Notes under the pieces: model-generated
Told to the model about the DNA's origin: nothing
Database searches by the model: none
The model's input: only the letters and a program-made list of their open reading frames with translations
In this document: piece by piece, positions 36,545-49,235 of the stretch
How the letters are laid out: each line of letters begins with the position of its first letter
How positions within the stretch are numbered: the first letter of the stretch is position 1
Source of the DNA: Siderastrea radians
Lineage: Eukaryota > Cnidaria > Anthozoa > Scleractinia > Rhizangiidae
DNA: 64,000 nt
Direction: 5' to 3'
Assembly: GCA_964017195.1 (NCBI GenBank)
Contig: CAXHKT010000108.1
Span: 124,001 to 188,000, forward strand
Made by a program: the position numbers and the translations under genes

Positions 36545-38173
36545 TTTCTACACAATAAACTTTTTTTTTCTGATAGCCCCGAGGGATTTGCATTATTATT
36601 AGGCAAGTGCGCAGCCTTGCGCAGCCTTGCGCAGTCAACAACACCTTTTTTAGCCTCTGGGAAGGCCAAAAATGGGGTTTTTTCCCTAAGGATCGCACAT
36701 ATCGCGCTTTTCTACACAATAAACTTTTTTTTCTGATAGCCCCGAGGGATTTGCGTTATTATTAGGCAAGTGCGCAGCCTTGCGCAGCCTTGCTCAGTCA
36801 ACAACACCTTTTTTAGCCTCTGGGAAGGCCAAAAATGGGGTTTTTTCCCTAAGAATCGCACATATCGCGCTTTTCTACACAATAAACTTTTTTTTCTGAT
36901 AGCCCCGAGGGATTGGCGTTATTATTAGGCCAGTGCGCAGCCTTGCGCAGCCTTGCTCAGTCAACAACACCTTTTTTAGCCTCTGGGAAGGCCAAAAATG
37001 GGGTTTTTTCCCTAAGGATCGCACATATCGCGCCTTCTTTGTGCTTTTGCACAAAAGGAATTTTTTTCGGATGGTCCCAGAGGGATTGAATGCATTTGGG
37101 ACCTTTGTGCATGCAGCTGAGAGCGCCAATTAGCTTTTTTCTGCTTTTGGGGGCTAATTCAAGCCCTGAAAAAGTGCAGCACTTTTTAGTATCGCCAAAT
37201 TCGATAAAAATAGTGCCAAATGGAATGTTTTTTGGTGCCGCAACGGGATCTGGGGTGCTTTTGTGCTGGGGCCGTTGCACCAAAACCAGCACTTTTTTGA
37301 GGGACCCACCCCACCCCTCTCAAAACTGAAATTCCCACCTTATCGACAAAATCGCAGACTTTCTACACAATAAACTTTTTTTTCTGATAGCCCCGAGGGA
37401 TTTGCATTATTATTAGGCAAGTGCGCAGCCTTGCGCAGCCTTGCGCAGTCAACAACACCTTTTTTAGCCTCTGGGAAGGCCAAAAATGGGGTTTTTTCCC
37501 TAAGGATCGCACATATCGCGCTTTTCTACACAATAAACTTTTTTTTCTGATAGCCCCGAGGGATTTGCGTTATTATTAGGCAAGTGCGCAGCCTTGCGCA
37601 GCCTTGCTCAGTCAACAACACCTTTTTTAGCCTCTGGGAAGGCCAAAAATGGGGTTTTTTCCCTAAGAATCGCACATATCGCGCTTTTCTACACAATAAA
37701 CTTTTTTTTCTGATAGCCCCGAGGGATTGGCGTTATTATTAGGCCAGTGCGCAGCCTTGCGCAGCCTTGCTCAGTCAACAACACCTTTTTTAGCCTCTGG
37801 GAAGGCCAAAAATGGGGTTTTTTCCCTAAGGATCGCACATATCGCGCCTTCTTTGTGCTTTTGCACAAAAGGAATTTTTTTCGGATGGTCCCAGAGGGAT
37901 TGAATGCATTTGGGACCTTTGTGCATGCAGCTGAGAGCGCCAATTAGCTTTTTTCTGCTTTTGGGGGCTAATTCAAGCCCTGAAAAAGTGCAGCACTTTT
38001 TAGTATCGCCAAATTCGATAAAAATAGTGCCAAATGGAATGTTTTTTGGTGCCGCAACGGGATCTGGGGTGCTTTTGTGCTGGGGCCGTTGCACCAAAAC
38101 CAGCACTTTTTTGAGGGACCCACCCCACCCCTCTCAAAACTGAAATTCCCACCTTATCGACAAAATCGCAGAC
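36545..38173 (+). repeat. Two p-type units lying between q-type blocks
   Basis: One 815 bp unit (T9 tract at 36561-36569 in m1) and one 814 bp unit. Both carry p-type m3 and resemble the left domain, though q-type units lie on either side. Confidence 0.9.
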
Positions 38174-38987
38174 TTTCTACACAATAAACTTTTTTTTCTG
38201 ATAGCCCCGAGGGATTTGCATTATTATTAGGCAAGTGCGCAGCCTTGCGCAGCCTTGCGCAGTCAACAACACCTTTTTTAGCCTCTGGGAAGGCCAAAAA
38301 TGGGTTTTTTTCCCTAAGGATCGCACATATCGCGCTTTTCTACACAATAAACTTTTTTTTCTGATAGCCCCGAGGGATTTGCGTTATTATTAGGCAAGTG
38401 CGCAGCCTTGCGCAGCCTTGCTCAGTCAACAACACCTTTTTTAGCCTCTGGGAAGGCCAAAAATGGGGTTTTTTCCCTAAGAATCGCACATATCGCGCTT
38501 TTCTACACAATAAACTTTTTTTTCTGATAGCCCCGAGGGATTTGCGTTATTATTAGGCCAGTGCGCAGCCTTGCGCAGCCTTGCTCAGTCAACAACACCT
38601 TTTTTAGCCTCTGGGAAGGCCAAAAATGGGGTTTTTTCCCTAAGGATCGCACATATCGCGCCTTCTTTGTGCTTTTGCACAAAAGGAATGTTTTTCGGAT
38701 GGTCCCAGAGGAATTGAATGCATTTGGGACCTTTGTGCATGCAGCTGAGAGCGCCAATTAGCTTTTTTCTGCTTTTGGGGGCTAATTCAAGCCCTGAAAA
38801 AGTGCAGCACTTTTTAGTATTGCCAAATTCGATAAAAATAGTGCCAAATGGAATGTTTTTTGGTGCCGCAACGGGATCTGGGGTGCTTTTGTGCTGGGGC
38901 CGTTGCACCAAAACCAGCACTTTTTTGAGGGACCCACCCCACCCCTCTCAAAACTGAAATTCCCACCTTATCGACAAAATCGCAGAC
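38174..38987 (+). repeat. 814 bp q-type unit, right copy of the 4,235 bp duplication
   Basis: It carries the derived marks of the unit at 33940-34752: G to T at 38305, T to G at 38690, G to A at 38712 and C to T at 38821. Its T8 tract is intact, so the T loss in the other copy came after duplication, or was regained here. Confidence 0.9.
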
Positions 38988-40128
38988 TTTCTACACAATA
39001 AACTTTTTTTTCTGATAGCCCCGAGGGATTTGCATTATTATTAGGCAAGTGCGCAGCCTTGCGCAGCTATTGCGCAGTCAACAACACCTTTTTTAGCCTC
39101 TGGGAAGGCCAAAAATGGGGTTTTTTCCCTAAGGATCGCACATATCGCGCTTTTCTACACAATAAACTTTTTTTTCTGATAGCCCCGAGGGATTTGCGTT
39201 ATTATTAGGCAAGTGCGCAGCCTTGCGCAGCCTTGCTCAGTCAACAACACCTTTTTTAGCCTCTGGGAAGGCCAAAAATGGGGTTTTTTCCCTAAGAATC
39301 GCACATATCGCGCTTTTCTACACAATAAACTTTTTTTTCTGATAGCCCCGAGGGATTTGCGTTATTATTAGGCCAGTGCGCAGCCTTGCGCAGCCTTGCT
39401 CAGTCAACAACACCTTTTTTAGCCTCTGGGAAGGCCAAAAATGGGGTTTTTTCCCTAAGGATCGCACATATCGCGCTTTTCTACACAATAAACTTTTTTT
39501 TCTGATAGCCCCGAGGGATTTGCGTTATTATTAGGCAAGTGCGCAGCCTTGCGCAGCCTTGCTCAGTCAACAACACCTTTTTTAGCCTCTGGGAAGGCCA
39601 AAAATGGGGTTTTTTCCCTAAGAATCGCACATATCGCGCTTTTCTACACAATAAACTTTTTTTTCTGATAGCCCCGAGGGATTTGCGTTATTATTAGGCC
39701 AGTGCGCAGCCTTGCGCAGCCTTGCTCAGTCAACAACACCTTTTTTAGCCTCTGGGAAGGCCAAAAATGGGGTTTTTTCCCTAAGGATCGCACATATCGC
39801 GCCTTCTTTGTGCTTTTGCACAAAAGGAATTTTTTTCGGATGGTCCCAGAGGGATTGAATGCATTTGGGACCTTTGTGCATGCAGCTGAGAGCGCCAATT
39901 AGCTTTTTTCTGCTTTTGGGGGCTAATTCAAGCCCTGAAAAAGTGCAGCACTTTTTAGTATTGCCAAATTCGATAAAAATAGTGCCAAATGGAATGTTTT
40001 TTGGTGCCGCAACGGGATCTGGGGTGCTTTTGTGCTGGGGCCGTTGCACCAAAACCAGCACTTTTTTGAGGGACCCACCCCACCCCTCTCAAAACTGAAA
40101 TTCCCACCTTATCGACAAAATCGCAGAC
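38988..40128 (+). repeat. 7-monomer HOR variant, duplicate of 34753-35893
   Basis: 1,141 bp, order 1-2-3q-2-3q-4-5, with the same private CTATTG insertion (near 39064-39078) and the same C to T change at 39962, all at an offset of 4,235 bp. Confidence 0.9.
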
Positions 40129-40941
40129 TTTCTACACAATAAACTTTTTTTTCTGATAGCCCCGAGGGATTTGCATTATTATTAGGCAAGTGCGCAGCCT
40201 TGCGCAGCCTTGCGCAGTCAACAACACCTTTTTTAGCCTCTGGGAAGGCCAAAAATGGGGTTTTTTCCCTAAGGATCGCACATATCGCGCTTTTCTACAC
40301 AATAAACTTTTTTTCTGATAGCCCCGAGGGATTTGCGTTATTATTAGGCAAGTGCGCAGCCTTGCGCAGCCTTGCTCAGTCAACAACACCTTTTTTAGCC
40401 TCTGGGAAGGCCAAAAATGGGGTTTTTTCCCTAAGAATCGCACATATCGCGCTTTTCTACACAATAAACTTTTTTTTCTGATAGCCCCGAGGGATTTGCG
40501 TTATTATTAGGCCAGTGCGCAGCCTTGCGCAGCCTTGCTCAGTCAACAACACCTTTTTTAGCCTCTGGGAAGGCCAAAAATGGGGTTTTTTCCCTAAGGA
40601 TCGCACATATCGCGCCTTCTTTGTGCTTTTGCACAAAAGGAATTTTTTTCGGATGGTCCCAGAGGGATTGAATGCATTTGGGACCTTTGTGCATGCAGCT
40701 GAGAGCGCCAATTAGCTTTTTTCTGCTTTTGGGGGCTAATTCAAGCCCTGAAAAAGTGCAGCACTTTTTAGTATCGCCAAATTCGATAAAAATAGTGCCA
40801 AATGGAATGTTTTTTGGTGCCGCAACGGGATCTGGGGTGCTTTTGTGCTGGGGCCGTTGCACCAAAACCAGCACTTTTTTGAGGGACCCACCCCACCCCT
40901 CTCAAAACTGAAATTCCCACCTTATCGACAAAATCGCAGAC
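40129..40941 (+). repeat. 813 bp q-type unit
   Basis: Regular order with T8 shortened to T7 at 40308-40314. The T loss opens longer chance reading frames across m1 and m2 on both strands. Confidence 0.88.
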
Positions 40942-41745
40942 TTTCTACACAATAAACTTTTTTTTCTGATAGCCCCGAGGGATTTGCATTATTATTAGGC
41001 AAGTGCGCAGCCTTGCGCAGTCAACAACACCTTTTTTAGCCTCTGGGAAGGCCAAAAATGGGGTTTTTTCCCTAAGGATCGCACATATCGCACTTTTCTA
41101 CACAATAAACTTTTTTTTCTGATAGCCCCGAGGGATTTGCGTTATTATTAGGCAAGTGCGCAGCCTTGCGCAGCCTTGCTCAGTCAACAACACCTTTTTT
41201 AGCCTCTGGGAAGGCCAAAAATGGGGTTTTTTCCCTAAGAATCGCACATATCGCGCTTTTCTACACAATAAACTTTTTTTTCTGATAGCCCCGAGGGATT
41301 TGCGTTATTATTAGGCCAGTGCGCAGCCTTGCGCAGCCTTGCTCAGTCAACAACACCTTTTTTAGCCTCTGGGAAGGCCAAAAATGGGGTTTTTTCCCTA
41401 AGGATCGCACATATCGCGCCTTCTTTGTGCTTTTGCACAAAAGGAATTTTTTTCGGATGGTCCCAGAGGGATTGAATGCATTTGGGACCTTTGTGCATGC
41501 AGCTGAGAGCGCCAATTAGCTTTTTTCTGCTTTTGGGGGCTAATTCAAGCCCTGAAAAAGTGCAGCACTTTTTAGTATCGCCAAATTCGATAAAAATAGT
41601 GCCAAATGGAATGTTTTTTGGTGCCGCAACGGGATCTGGGGTGCTTTTGTGCTGGGGCCGTTGCACCAAAACCAGCACTTTTTTGAGGGACCCACCCCAC
41701 CCCTCTCAAAACTGAAATTCCCACCTTATCGACAAAATCGCAGAC
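40942..41745 (+). repeat. 804 bp q-type unit, one 10 bp repeat lost in m1
   Basis: The m1 tract at 41005-41020 has one copy of the 10 bp repeat. G to A at 41092 converts CGCGCTTTTC to CGCACTTTTC, a CpG transition. Confidence 0.9.
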
Positions 41746-42723
41746 TTTCTACACAATAAACTTTTTTTTCTGATAGCCCCGAGGGATTTGCATTATTATT
41801 AGGCAAGTGCGCAGCCTTGCGCAGCCTTGCGCAGTCAACAACACCTTTTTTAGCCTCTGGGAAGGCCAAAAATGGGGTTTTTTCCCTAAGGATCGCACAT
41901 ATCGCGCTTTTCTACACAATAAACTTTTTTTTTCTGATAGCCCCGAGGGATTTGCGTTATTATTAGGCAAGTGCGCAGCCTTGCGCAGCCTTGCTCAGTC
42001 AACAACACCTTTTTTAGCCTCTGGGAAGGCCAAAAATGGGGTTTTTTCCCTAAGAATCGCACATATCGCGCTTTTCTACACAATAAACTTTTTTTTCTGA
42101 TAGCCCCGAGGGATTGGCGTTATTATTAGGCAAGTGCGCAGCCTTGCGCAGCCTTGCTCAGTCAACAACACCTTTTTTAGCCTCTGGGAAGGCCAAAAAT
42201 GGGGTTTTTTCCCTAAGAATCGCACATATCGCGCTTTTCTACACAATAAACTTTTTTTTCTGATAGCCCCGAGGGATTTGCGTTATTATTAGGCCAGTGC
42301 GCAGCCTTGCGCAGCCTTGCTCAGTCAACAACACCTTTTTTAGCCTCTGGGAAGGCCAAAAATGGGGTTTTTTCCCTAAGGATCGCACATATCGCGCCTT
42401 CTTTGTGCTTTTGCACAAAAGGAATTTTTTTCGGATGGTCCCAGAGGGATTGAATGCATTTGGGACCTTTGTGCATGCAGCTGAGAGCGCCAATTAGCTT
42501 TTTTCTGCTTTTGGGGGCTAATTCAAGCCCTGAAAAAGTGCAGCACTTTTTAGTATCGCCAAATTCGATAAAAATAGTGCCAAATGGAATGTTTTTTGGT
42601 GCCGCAACGGGATCTGGGGTGCTTTTGTGCTGGGGCCGTTGCACCAAAACCAGCACTTTTTTGAGGGACCCACCCCACCCCTCTCAAAACTGAAATTCCC
42701 ACCTTATCGACAAAATCGCAGAC
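41746..42723 (+). repeat. 6-monomer HOR variant, order 1-2-(3p/2)-3q-4-5
   Basis: 978 bp. The extra monomer combines GGATTGGCG (p-type m3) with GGCAAG and CCTAAGAATC (m2). It is therefore a different hybrid from those at 29.5 and 31.3 kb. A T9 tract at 41925-41933 gives the one extra base. Confidence 0.9.
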
Positions 42724-43537
42724 TTTCTACACAATAAACTTTTTTTTCTGATAGCCCCGAGGGATTTGCATTATTATTAGGCAAGTGCGCAGCCTTGCGC
42801 AGCCTTGCGCAGTCAACAACACCTTTTTTAGCCTCTGGGAAGGCCAAAAATGGGGTTTTTTCCCTAAGGATCGCACATATCGCGCTTTTCTACACAATAA
42901 ACTTTTTTTTCTGATAGCCCCGAGGGATTTGCGTTATTATTAGGCAAGTGCGCAGCCTTGCGCAGCCTTGCTCAGTCAACAACACCTTTTTTAGCCTCTG
43001 GGAAGGCCAAAAATGGGGTTTTTTCCCTAAGAATCGCACATATCGCGCTTTTCTACACAATAAACTTTTTTTTCTGATAGCCCCGAGGGATTGGCGTTAT
43101 TATTAGGCCAGTGCGCAGCCTTGCGCAGCCTTGCTCAGTCAACAACACCTTTTTTAGCCTCTGGGAAGGCCAAAAATGGGGTTTTTTCCCTAAGGATCGC
43201 ACATATCGCGCCTTCTTTGTGCTTTTGCACAAAAGGAATTTTTTTCGGATGGTCCCAGAGGGATTGAATGCATTTGGGACCTTTGTGCATGCAGCTGAGA
43301 GCGCCAATTAGCTTTTTTCTGCTTTTGGGGGCTAATTCAAGCCCTGAAAAAGTGCAGCACTTTTTAGTATCGCCAAATTCGATAAAAATAGTGCCAAATG
43401 GAATGTTTTTTGGTGCCGCAACGGGATCTGGGGTGCTTTTGTGCTGGGGCCGTTGCACCAAAACCAGCACTTTTTTGAGGGACCCACCCCACCCCTCTCA
43501 AAACTGAAATTCCCACCTTATCGACAAAATCGCAGAC
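42724..43537 (+). repeat. Regular 814 bp unit, p-type m3
   Basis: An isolated p-type unit inside the mixed zone. Confidence 0.88.
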
Positions 43538-44361
43538 TTTCTACACAATAAACTTTTTTTTCTGATAGCCCCGAGGGATTTGCATTATTATTAGGCAAGT
43601 GCGCAGCCTTGCGCAGCCTTGCGCAGCCTTGCTCAGTCAACAACACCTTTTTTAGCCTCTGGGAAGGCCAAAAATGGGGTTTTTTCCCTAAGGATTGCAC
43701 ATATCGCGCTTTTCTACACAATAAACTTTTTTTTCTGATAGCCCCGAGGGATTTGCGTTATTATTAGGCAAGTGCGCAGCCTTGCGCAGCCTTGCTCAGT
43801 CAACAACACCTTTTTTAGCCTCTGGGAAGGCCAAAAATGGGGTTTTTTCCCTAAGAATCGCACATATCGCGCTTTTCTACACAATAAACTTTTTTTTCTG
43901 ATAGCCCCGAGGGATTTGCGTTATTATTAGGCCAGTGCGCAGCCTTGCGCAGCCTTGCTCAGTCAACAACACCTTTTTTAGCCTCTGGGAAGGCCAAAAA
44001 TGGGGTTTTTTCCCTAAGGATCGCACATATCGCGCCTTCTTTGTGCTTTTGCACAAAAGGAATTTTTTTCGGATGGTCCCAGAGGGATTGAATGCATTTG
44101 GGACCTTTGTGCATGCAGCTGAGAGCGCCAATTAGCTTTTTTCTGCTTTTGGGGGCTAATTCAAGCCCTGAAAAAGTGCAGCACTTTTTAGTATCGCCAA
44201 ATTCGATAAAAATAGTGCCAAATGGAATGTTTTTTGGTGCCGCAACGGGATCTGGGGTGCTTTTGTGCTGGGGCCGTTGCACCAAAACCAGCACTTTTTT
44301 GAGGGACCCACCCCACCCCTCTCAAAACTGAAATTCCCACCTTATCGACAAAATCGCAGAC
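43538..44361 (+). repeat. 824 bp unit, expanded and converted m1 tract
   Basis: The m1 tract at 43601-43640 has an extra 10 bp repeat and ends in GCTCAG instead of GCGCAG, as in m2 or m3, which suggests conversion. C to T at 43696 is a CpG transition. m3 is q-type. Confidence 0.9.
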
Positions 44362-45165
44362 TTTCTACACAATAAACTTTTTTTTCTGATAGCCCCGAGG
44401 GATTTGCATTATTATTAGGCAAGTGCGCAGCCTTGCGCAGCCTTGCGCAGTCAACAACACCTTTTTTAGCCTCTGGGAAGGCCAAAAATGGGTTTTTTTC
44501 CCTAAGGATCGCACATATCGCGCTTTTCTACACAATAAACTTTTTTTTCTGATAGCCCCGAGGGATTTGCGTTATTATTAGGCAAGTGCGCAGCCTTGCG
44601 CAGCCTTGCTCAGTCAACAACACCTTTTTTAGCCTCTGGGAAGGCCAAAAATGGGGTTTTTTCCCTAAGAATCGCACATATCGCGCTTTTCTACACAATA
44701 AACTTTTTTTTCTGATAGCCCCGAGGGATTGGCGTTATTATTAGGCCAGTGCGCAGCCTTGCTCAGTCAACAACACCTTTTTTAGCCTCTGGGAAGGCCA
44801 AAAATGGGGTTTTTTCCCTAAGGATCGCACATATCGCGCCTTCTTTGTGCTTTTGCACAAAAGGAATTTTTTTCGGATGGTCCCAGAGGGATTGAATGCA
44901 TTTGGGACCTTTGTGCATGCAGCTGAGAGCGCCAATTAGCTTTTTTCTGCTTTTGGGGGCTAATTCAAGCCCTGAAAAAGTGCAGCACTTTTTAGTATCG
45001 CCAAATTCGATAAAAATAGTGCCAAATGGAATGTTTTTTGGTGCCGCAACGGGATCTGGGGTGCTTTTGTGCTGGGGCCGTTGCACCAAAACCAGCACTT
45101 TTTTGAGGGACCCACCCCACCCCTCTCAAAACTGAAATTCCCACCTTATCGACAAAATCGCAGAC
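44362..45165 (+). repeat. 804 bp unit, 10 bp repeat lost in m3, last p allele
   Basis: The m3 tract at 44749-44766 has one copy of the 10 bp repeat. m3 still carries GGATTGGCG; this is the rightmost p allele in the window. G to T in m1 (GGGTTTTTTT near 44491) is shared with several other units. Confidence 0.9.
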
Positions 45166-45979
45166 TTTCTACACAATAAACTTTTTTTTCTGATAGCCCC
45201 GAGGGATTTGCATTATTATTAGGCAAGTGCGCAGCCTTGTGCAGCCTTGCGCAGTCAACAACACCTTTTTTAGCCTCTGGGAAGGCCAAAAATGGGGTTT
45301 TTTCCCTAAGGATCGCACATATCGCGCTTTTCTACACAATAAACTTTTTTTTCTGATAGCCCCGAGGGATTTGCGTTATTATTAGGCAAGTGCGCAGCCT
45401 TGCGCAGCCTTGCTCAGTCAACAACACCTTTTTTAGCCTCTGGGAAGGCCAAAAATGGGGTGTTTTCCCTAAGAATCGCACATATCGCGCTTTTCTACAC
45501 AATAAACTTTTTTTTCTGATAGCCCCGAGGGATTTGCGTTATTATTAGGCCAGTGCGCAGCCTTGCGCAGCCTTGCTCAGTCAACAACACCTTTTTTAGC
45601 CTCTGGGAAGGCCAAAAATGGGGTTTTTTCCCTAAGGATCTTACATATCGCGCCTTCTTTGTGCTTTTGCACAAAAGGAATTTTTTTCGGATGGTCCCAG
45701 AGGGATTGAATGCATTTGGGACCTTTGTGCATGCAGCTGAGAGCGCCAATTAGCTTTTTTCTGCTTTTGGGGGCTAATTCAAGCCCTGAAAAAGTGCAGC
45801 ACTTTTTAGTATCGCCAAATTCGATAAAAATAGTGCCAAATGGAATGTTTTTTGGTGCCGCAACGGGATCTGGGGTGCTTTTGTGCTGGGGCCGTTGCAC
45901 CAAAACCAGCACTTTTTTGAGGGACCCACCCCACCCCTCTCAAAACTGAAATTCCCACCTTATCGACAAAATCGCAGAC
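45166..45979 (+). repeat. 814 bp q-type unit with several private changes
   Basis: Changes include C to T at 45240 (CpG), T to G at 45462 and GC to TT at 45641-45642. From here on all m3 monomers are q-type. Confidence 0.9.
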
Positions 45980-48900
45980 TTTCTACACAATAAACTTTTT
46001 TTTCTGATAGCCCCGAGGGATTTGCATTATTATTAGGCAAGTGCGCAGCCTTGCGCAGCCTTGCGCAGTCAACAACACCTTTTTTAGCCTCTGGGAAGGC
46101 CAAAAATGGGGTTTTTTCCCTAAGGATCGCACATATCGCGCTTTTCTACACAATAAACTTTTTTTTCTGATAGCCCCGAGGGATTTGCGTTATTATTAGG
46201 CAAGTGCGCAGCCTTGCGCAGCCTTGCTCAGTCAACAACACCTTTTTTAGCCTCTGGGAAGGCCAAAAATGGGTTTTTTTCCCTAAGAATCGCACATATC
46301 GCGCTTTTCTACACAATAAACTTTTTTTCTGATAGCCCCGAGGGATTTGCGTTATTATTAGGCCAGTGCGCAGCCTTGCGCAGCCTTGCTCAGTCAACAA
46401 CACCTTTTTTAGCCTCTGGGAAGGCCAAAAATGGGGTTTTTTCCCTAAGGATCGCACATATCGCGCCTTCTTTGTGCTTTTGCACAAAAGGAATTTTTTT
46501 CGGATGGTCCCAGAGGGATTGAATGCATTTGGGACCTTTGTGCATGCAGCTGAGAGCGCCAATTAGCTTTTTTCTGCTTTTGGGGGCTAATTCAAGCCCT
46601 GAAAAAGTGCAGCACTTCTTAGTATCGCCAAATTCGATAAAAATAGTGCCAAATGGAATGTTTTTTGGTGCCGCAACGGGATCTGGGGTGCTTTTGTGCT
46701 GGGGCCGTTGCACCAAAACCAGCACTTTTTTGAGGGACCCACCCCACCCCTCTCAAAACTGAAATTCCCACCTTATCGACAAAATCGCAGACTTTCTACA
46801 CAATAAACTTTTTTTTCTGATAGCCCCGAGGGATTTGCATTATTATTAGGCAAGTGCGCAGCCTTGTGCAGCCTTGCGCAGTCAACAACACCTTTTTTAG
46901 CCTCTGGGAAGGCCAAAAATGGGGTTTTTTCCCTAAGGATCGCACATATCGCGCTTTTCTACACAATAAACTTTTTTTTCTGATAGCCCCGAGGGATTTG
47001 CGTTATTATTAGGCAAGTGCGCAGCCTTGCGCAGCCTTGCTCAGTCAACAACACCTTTTTTAGCCTCTGGGAAGGCCAAAAATGGGGTTTTTTCCCTAAG
47101 AATCGCACATATCGCGCTTTTCTACACAATAAACTTTTTTTTCTGATAGCCCCGAGGGATTTGCGTTATTATTAGGCCAGTGCGCAGCCTTGCGCAGCCT
47201 TGCTCAGTCAACAACACCTTTTTTAGCCTCTGGGAAGGCCAAAAATGGGGTTTTTTCCCTAAGGATCGCACATATCGCGCCTTCTTTGTGCTTTTGCACA
47301 AAAGGAATTTTTTTCGGATGGTCCCAGAGGGATTGAATGCATTTGGGACCTTTGTGCATGCAGCTGAGAGCGCCAATTAGCTTTTTTTCTGCTTTTGGGG
47401 GCTAATTCAAGCCCTGAAAAAGTGCAGCACTTCTTAGTATCGCCAAATTCGATAAAAATAGTGCCAACTGGAATGTTTTTTGGTGCCGCAACGGGATCTG
47501 GGGTGCTTTTGTGCTGGGGCCGTTGCACCAAAACCAGCACTTTTTTGAGGGACCCACCCCACCCCTCTCAAAACTGAAATTCCCACCTTATCGACAAAAT
47601 CGCAGACTTTCTACACAATAAACTTTTTTTTCTGATAGCCCCGAGGGATTTGCATTATTATTAGGCAAGTGCGCAGCCTTGCGCAGCCTTGCGCAGTCAA
47701 CAACACCTTTTTTAGCCTCTGGGAAGGCCAAAAATGGGGTTTTTTCCCTAAGAATCGCACATATCGCGCTTTTCTACACAATAAACTTTTTTTTCTGATA
47801 GCCCCGAGGGATTTGCGTTATTATTAGGCAAGTGCGCAGCCTTGCGCAGCCTTGCTCAGTCAACAACACCTTTTTTAGCCTCTGGGAAGGCCAAAAATGG
47901 GGTTTTTTCCCTAAGAATCGCACATATCGCGCTTTTCTACACAATAAACTTTTTTTTCTGATAGCCCCGAGGGATTTGCGTTATTATTAGGCCAGTGCGC
48001 AGCCTTGCGCAGCCTTGCTCAGTCAACAACACCTTTTTTAGCCTTTGGGAAGGCCAAAAATGGGGTTTTTTCCCTAAGGATCGCACATATCGCGCCTTCT
48101 TTGTGCTTTTGCACAAAAGGAATTTTTTTCGGATGGTCCCAGAGGGATTGAATGCATTTGGGACCTTTGTGCATGCAGCTGAGAGCGCCAATTAGCTTTT
48201 TTCTGCTTTTGGGGGCTAATTCAAGCCCTGAAAAAGTGCAGCACTTCTTAGTATCGCCAAATTCGATAAAAATAGTGCCAAATGGAATGTTTTTTGGTGC
48301 CGCAACGGGATCTGGGGTGCTTTTGTGCTGGGGCCGTTGCACCAAAACCAGCACTTTTTTGAGGGACTCACCCCACCCCTCTCAAAACTGAAATTCCCAC
48401 CTTATCGACAAAATCGCAGACTTTCTACACAATAAACTTTTTTTTCTGATAGCCCCGAGGGATTTGCATTATTATTAGGCAAGTGCGCAGCCTTGCGCAG
48501 CCTTGCGCAGTCAACAACACCTTTTTTAGCCTCTGGGAAGGCCAAAAATGGGTTTTTTTCCCTAAGGATCGCACATATCGCGCTTTTCTACACAATAAAC
48601 TTTTTTTTCTGATAGCCCCGAGGGATTTGCGTTATTATTAGGCAAGTGCGCAGCCTTGCGCAGCCTTGCTCAGTCAACAACACCTTTTTTAGCCTCTGGG
48701 AAGGCCAAAAATGGGGTTTTTTCCCTAAGAATCGCACATATCGCGCTTTTCTACACAATAAACTTTTTTTTCTGATAGCCCCGAGGGATTTGCGTTATTA
48801 TTAGGCCAGTGCGCAGCCTTGCGCAGCCTTGCTCAGTCAACAACACCTTTTTTAGCCTTTGGGAAGGCCAAAAATGGGGTTTTTTCCCTAAGGATCGCAC

Positions 48901-49235
48901 ATATCGCGCCTTCTTTGTGCTTTTGCACAAAAGGAATTTTTTTCGGATGGTCCCAGAGGGATTGAATGCATTTGGGACCTTTGTGCATGCAGCTGAGAGC
49001 GCCAATTAGCTTTTTTCTGCTTTTGGGGGCTAATTCAAGCCCTGAAAAAGTGCAGCACTTCTTAGTATCGCCAAATTCGATAAAAATAGTGCCAAATGGA
49101 ATGTTTTTTGGTGCCGCAACGGGATCTGGGGTGCTTTTGTGCTGGGGCCGTTGCACCAAAACCAGCACTTTTTTGAGGGACTCACCCCACCCCTCTCAAA
49201 ACTGAAATTCCCACCTTATCGACAAAATCGCAGAC
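45980..49235 (+). repeat. Four consecutive units sharing CACTTCTTA in m4
   Basis: T to C at 46618, 47433, 48247 and 49061 marks four neighbouring units. The last two also share C to T at 48045/48859 and 48368/49182, so the pattern is nested. Other local changes are T7 at 46322-46328, a T gain in the m4 T6 block at 47382-47388, A to C at 47468, and C to T at 46867 shared with 45240. m1 or m2 GGG followed by T7 occurs near 46271 and 48551. All m3 are q-type. Confidence 0.9.
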
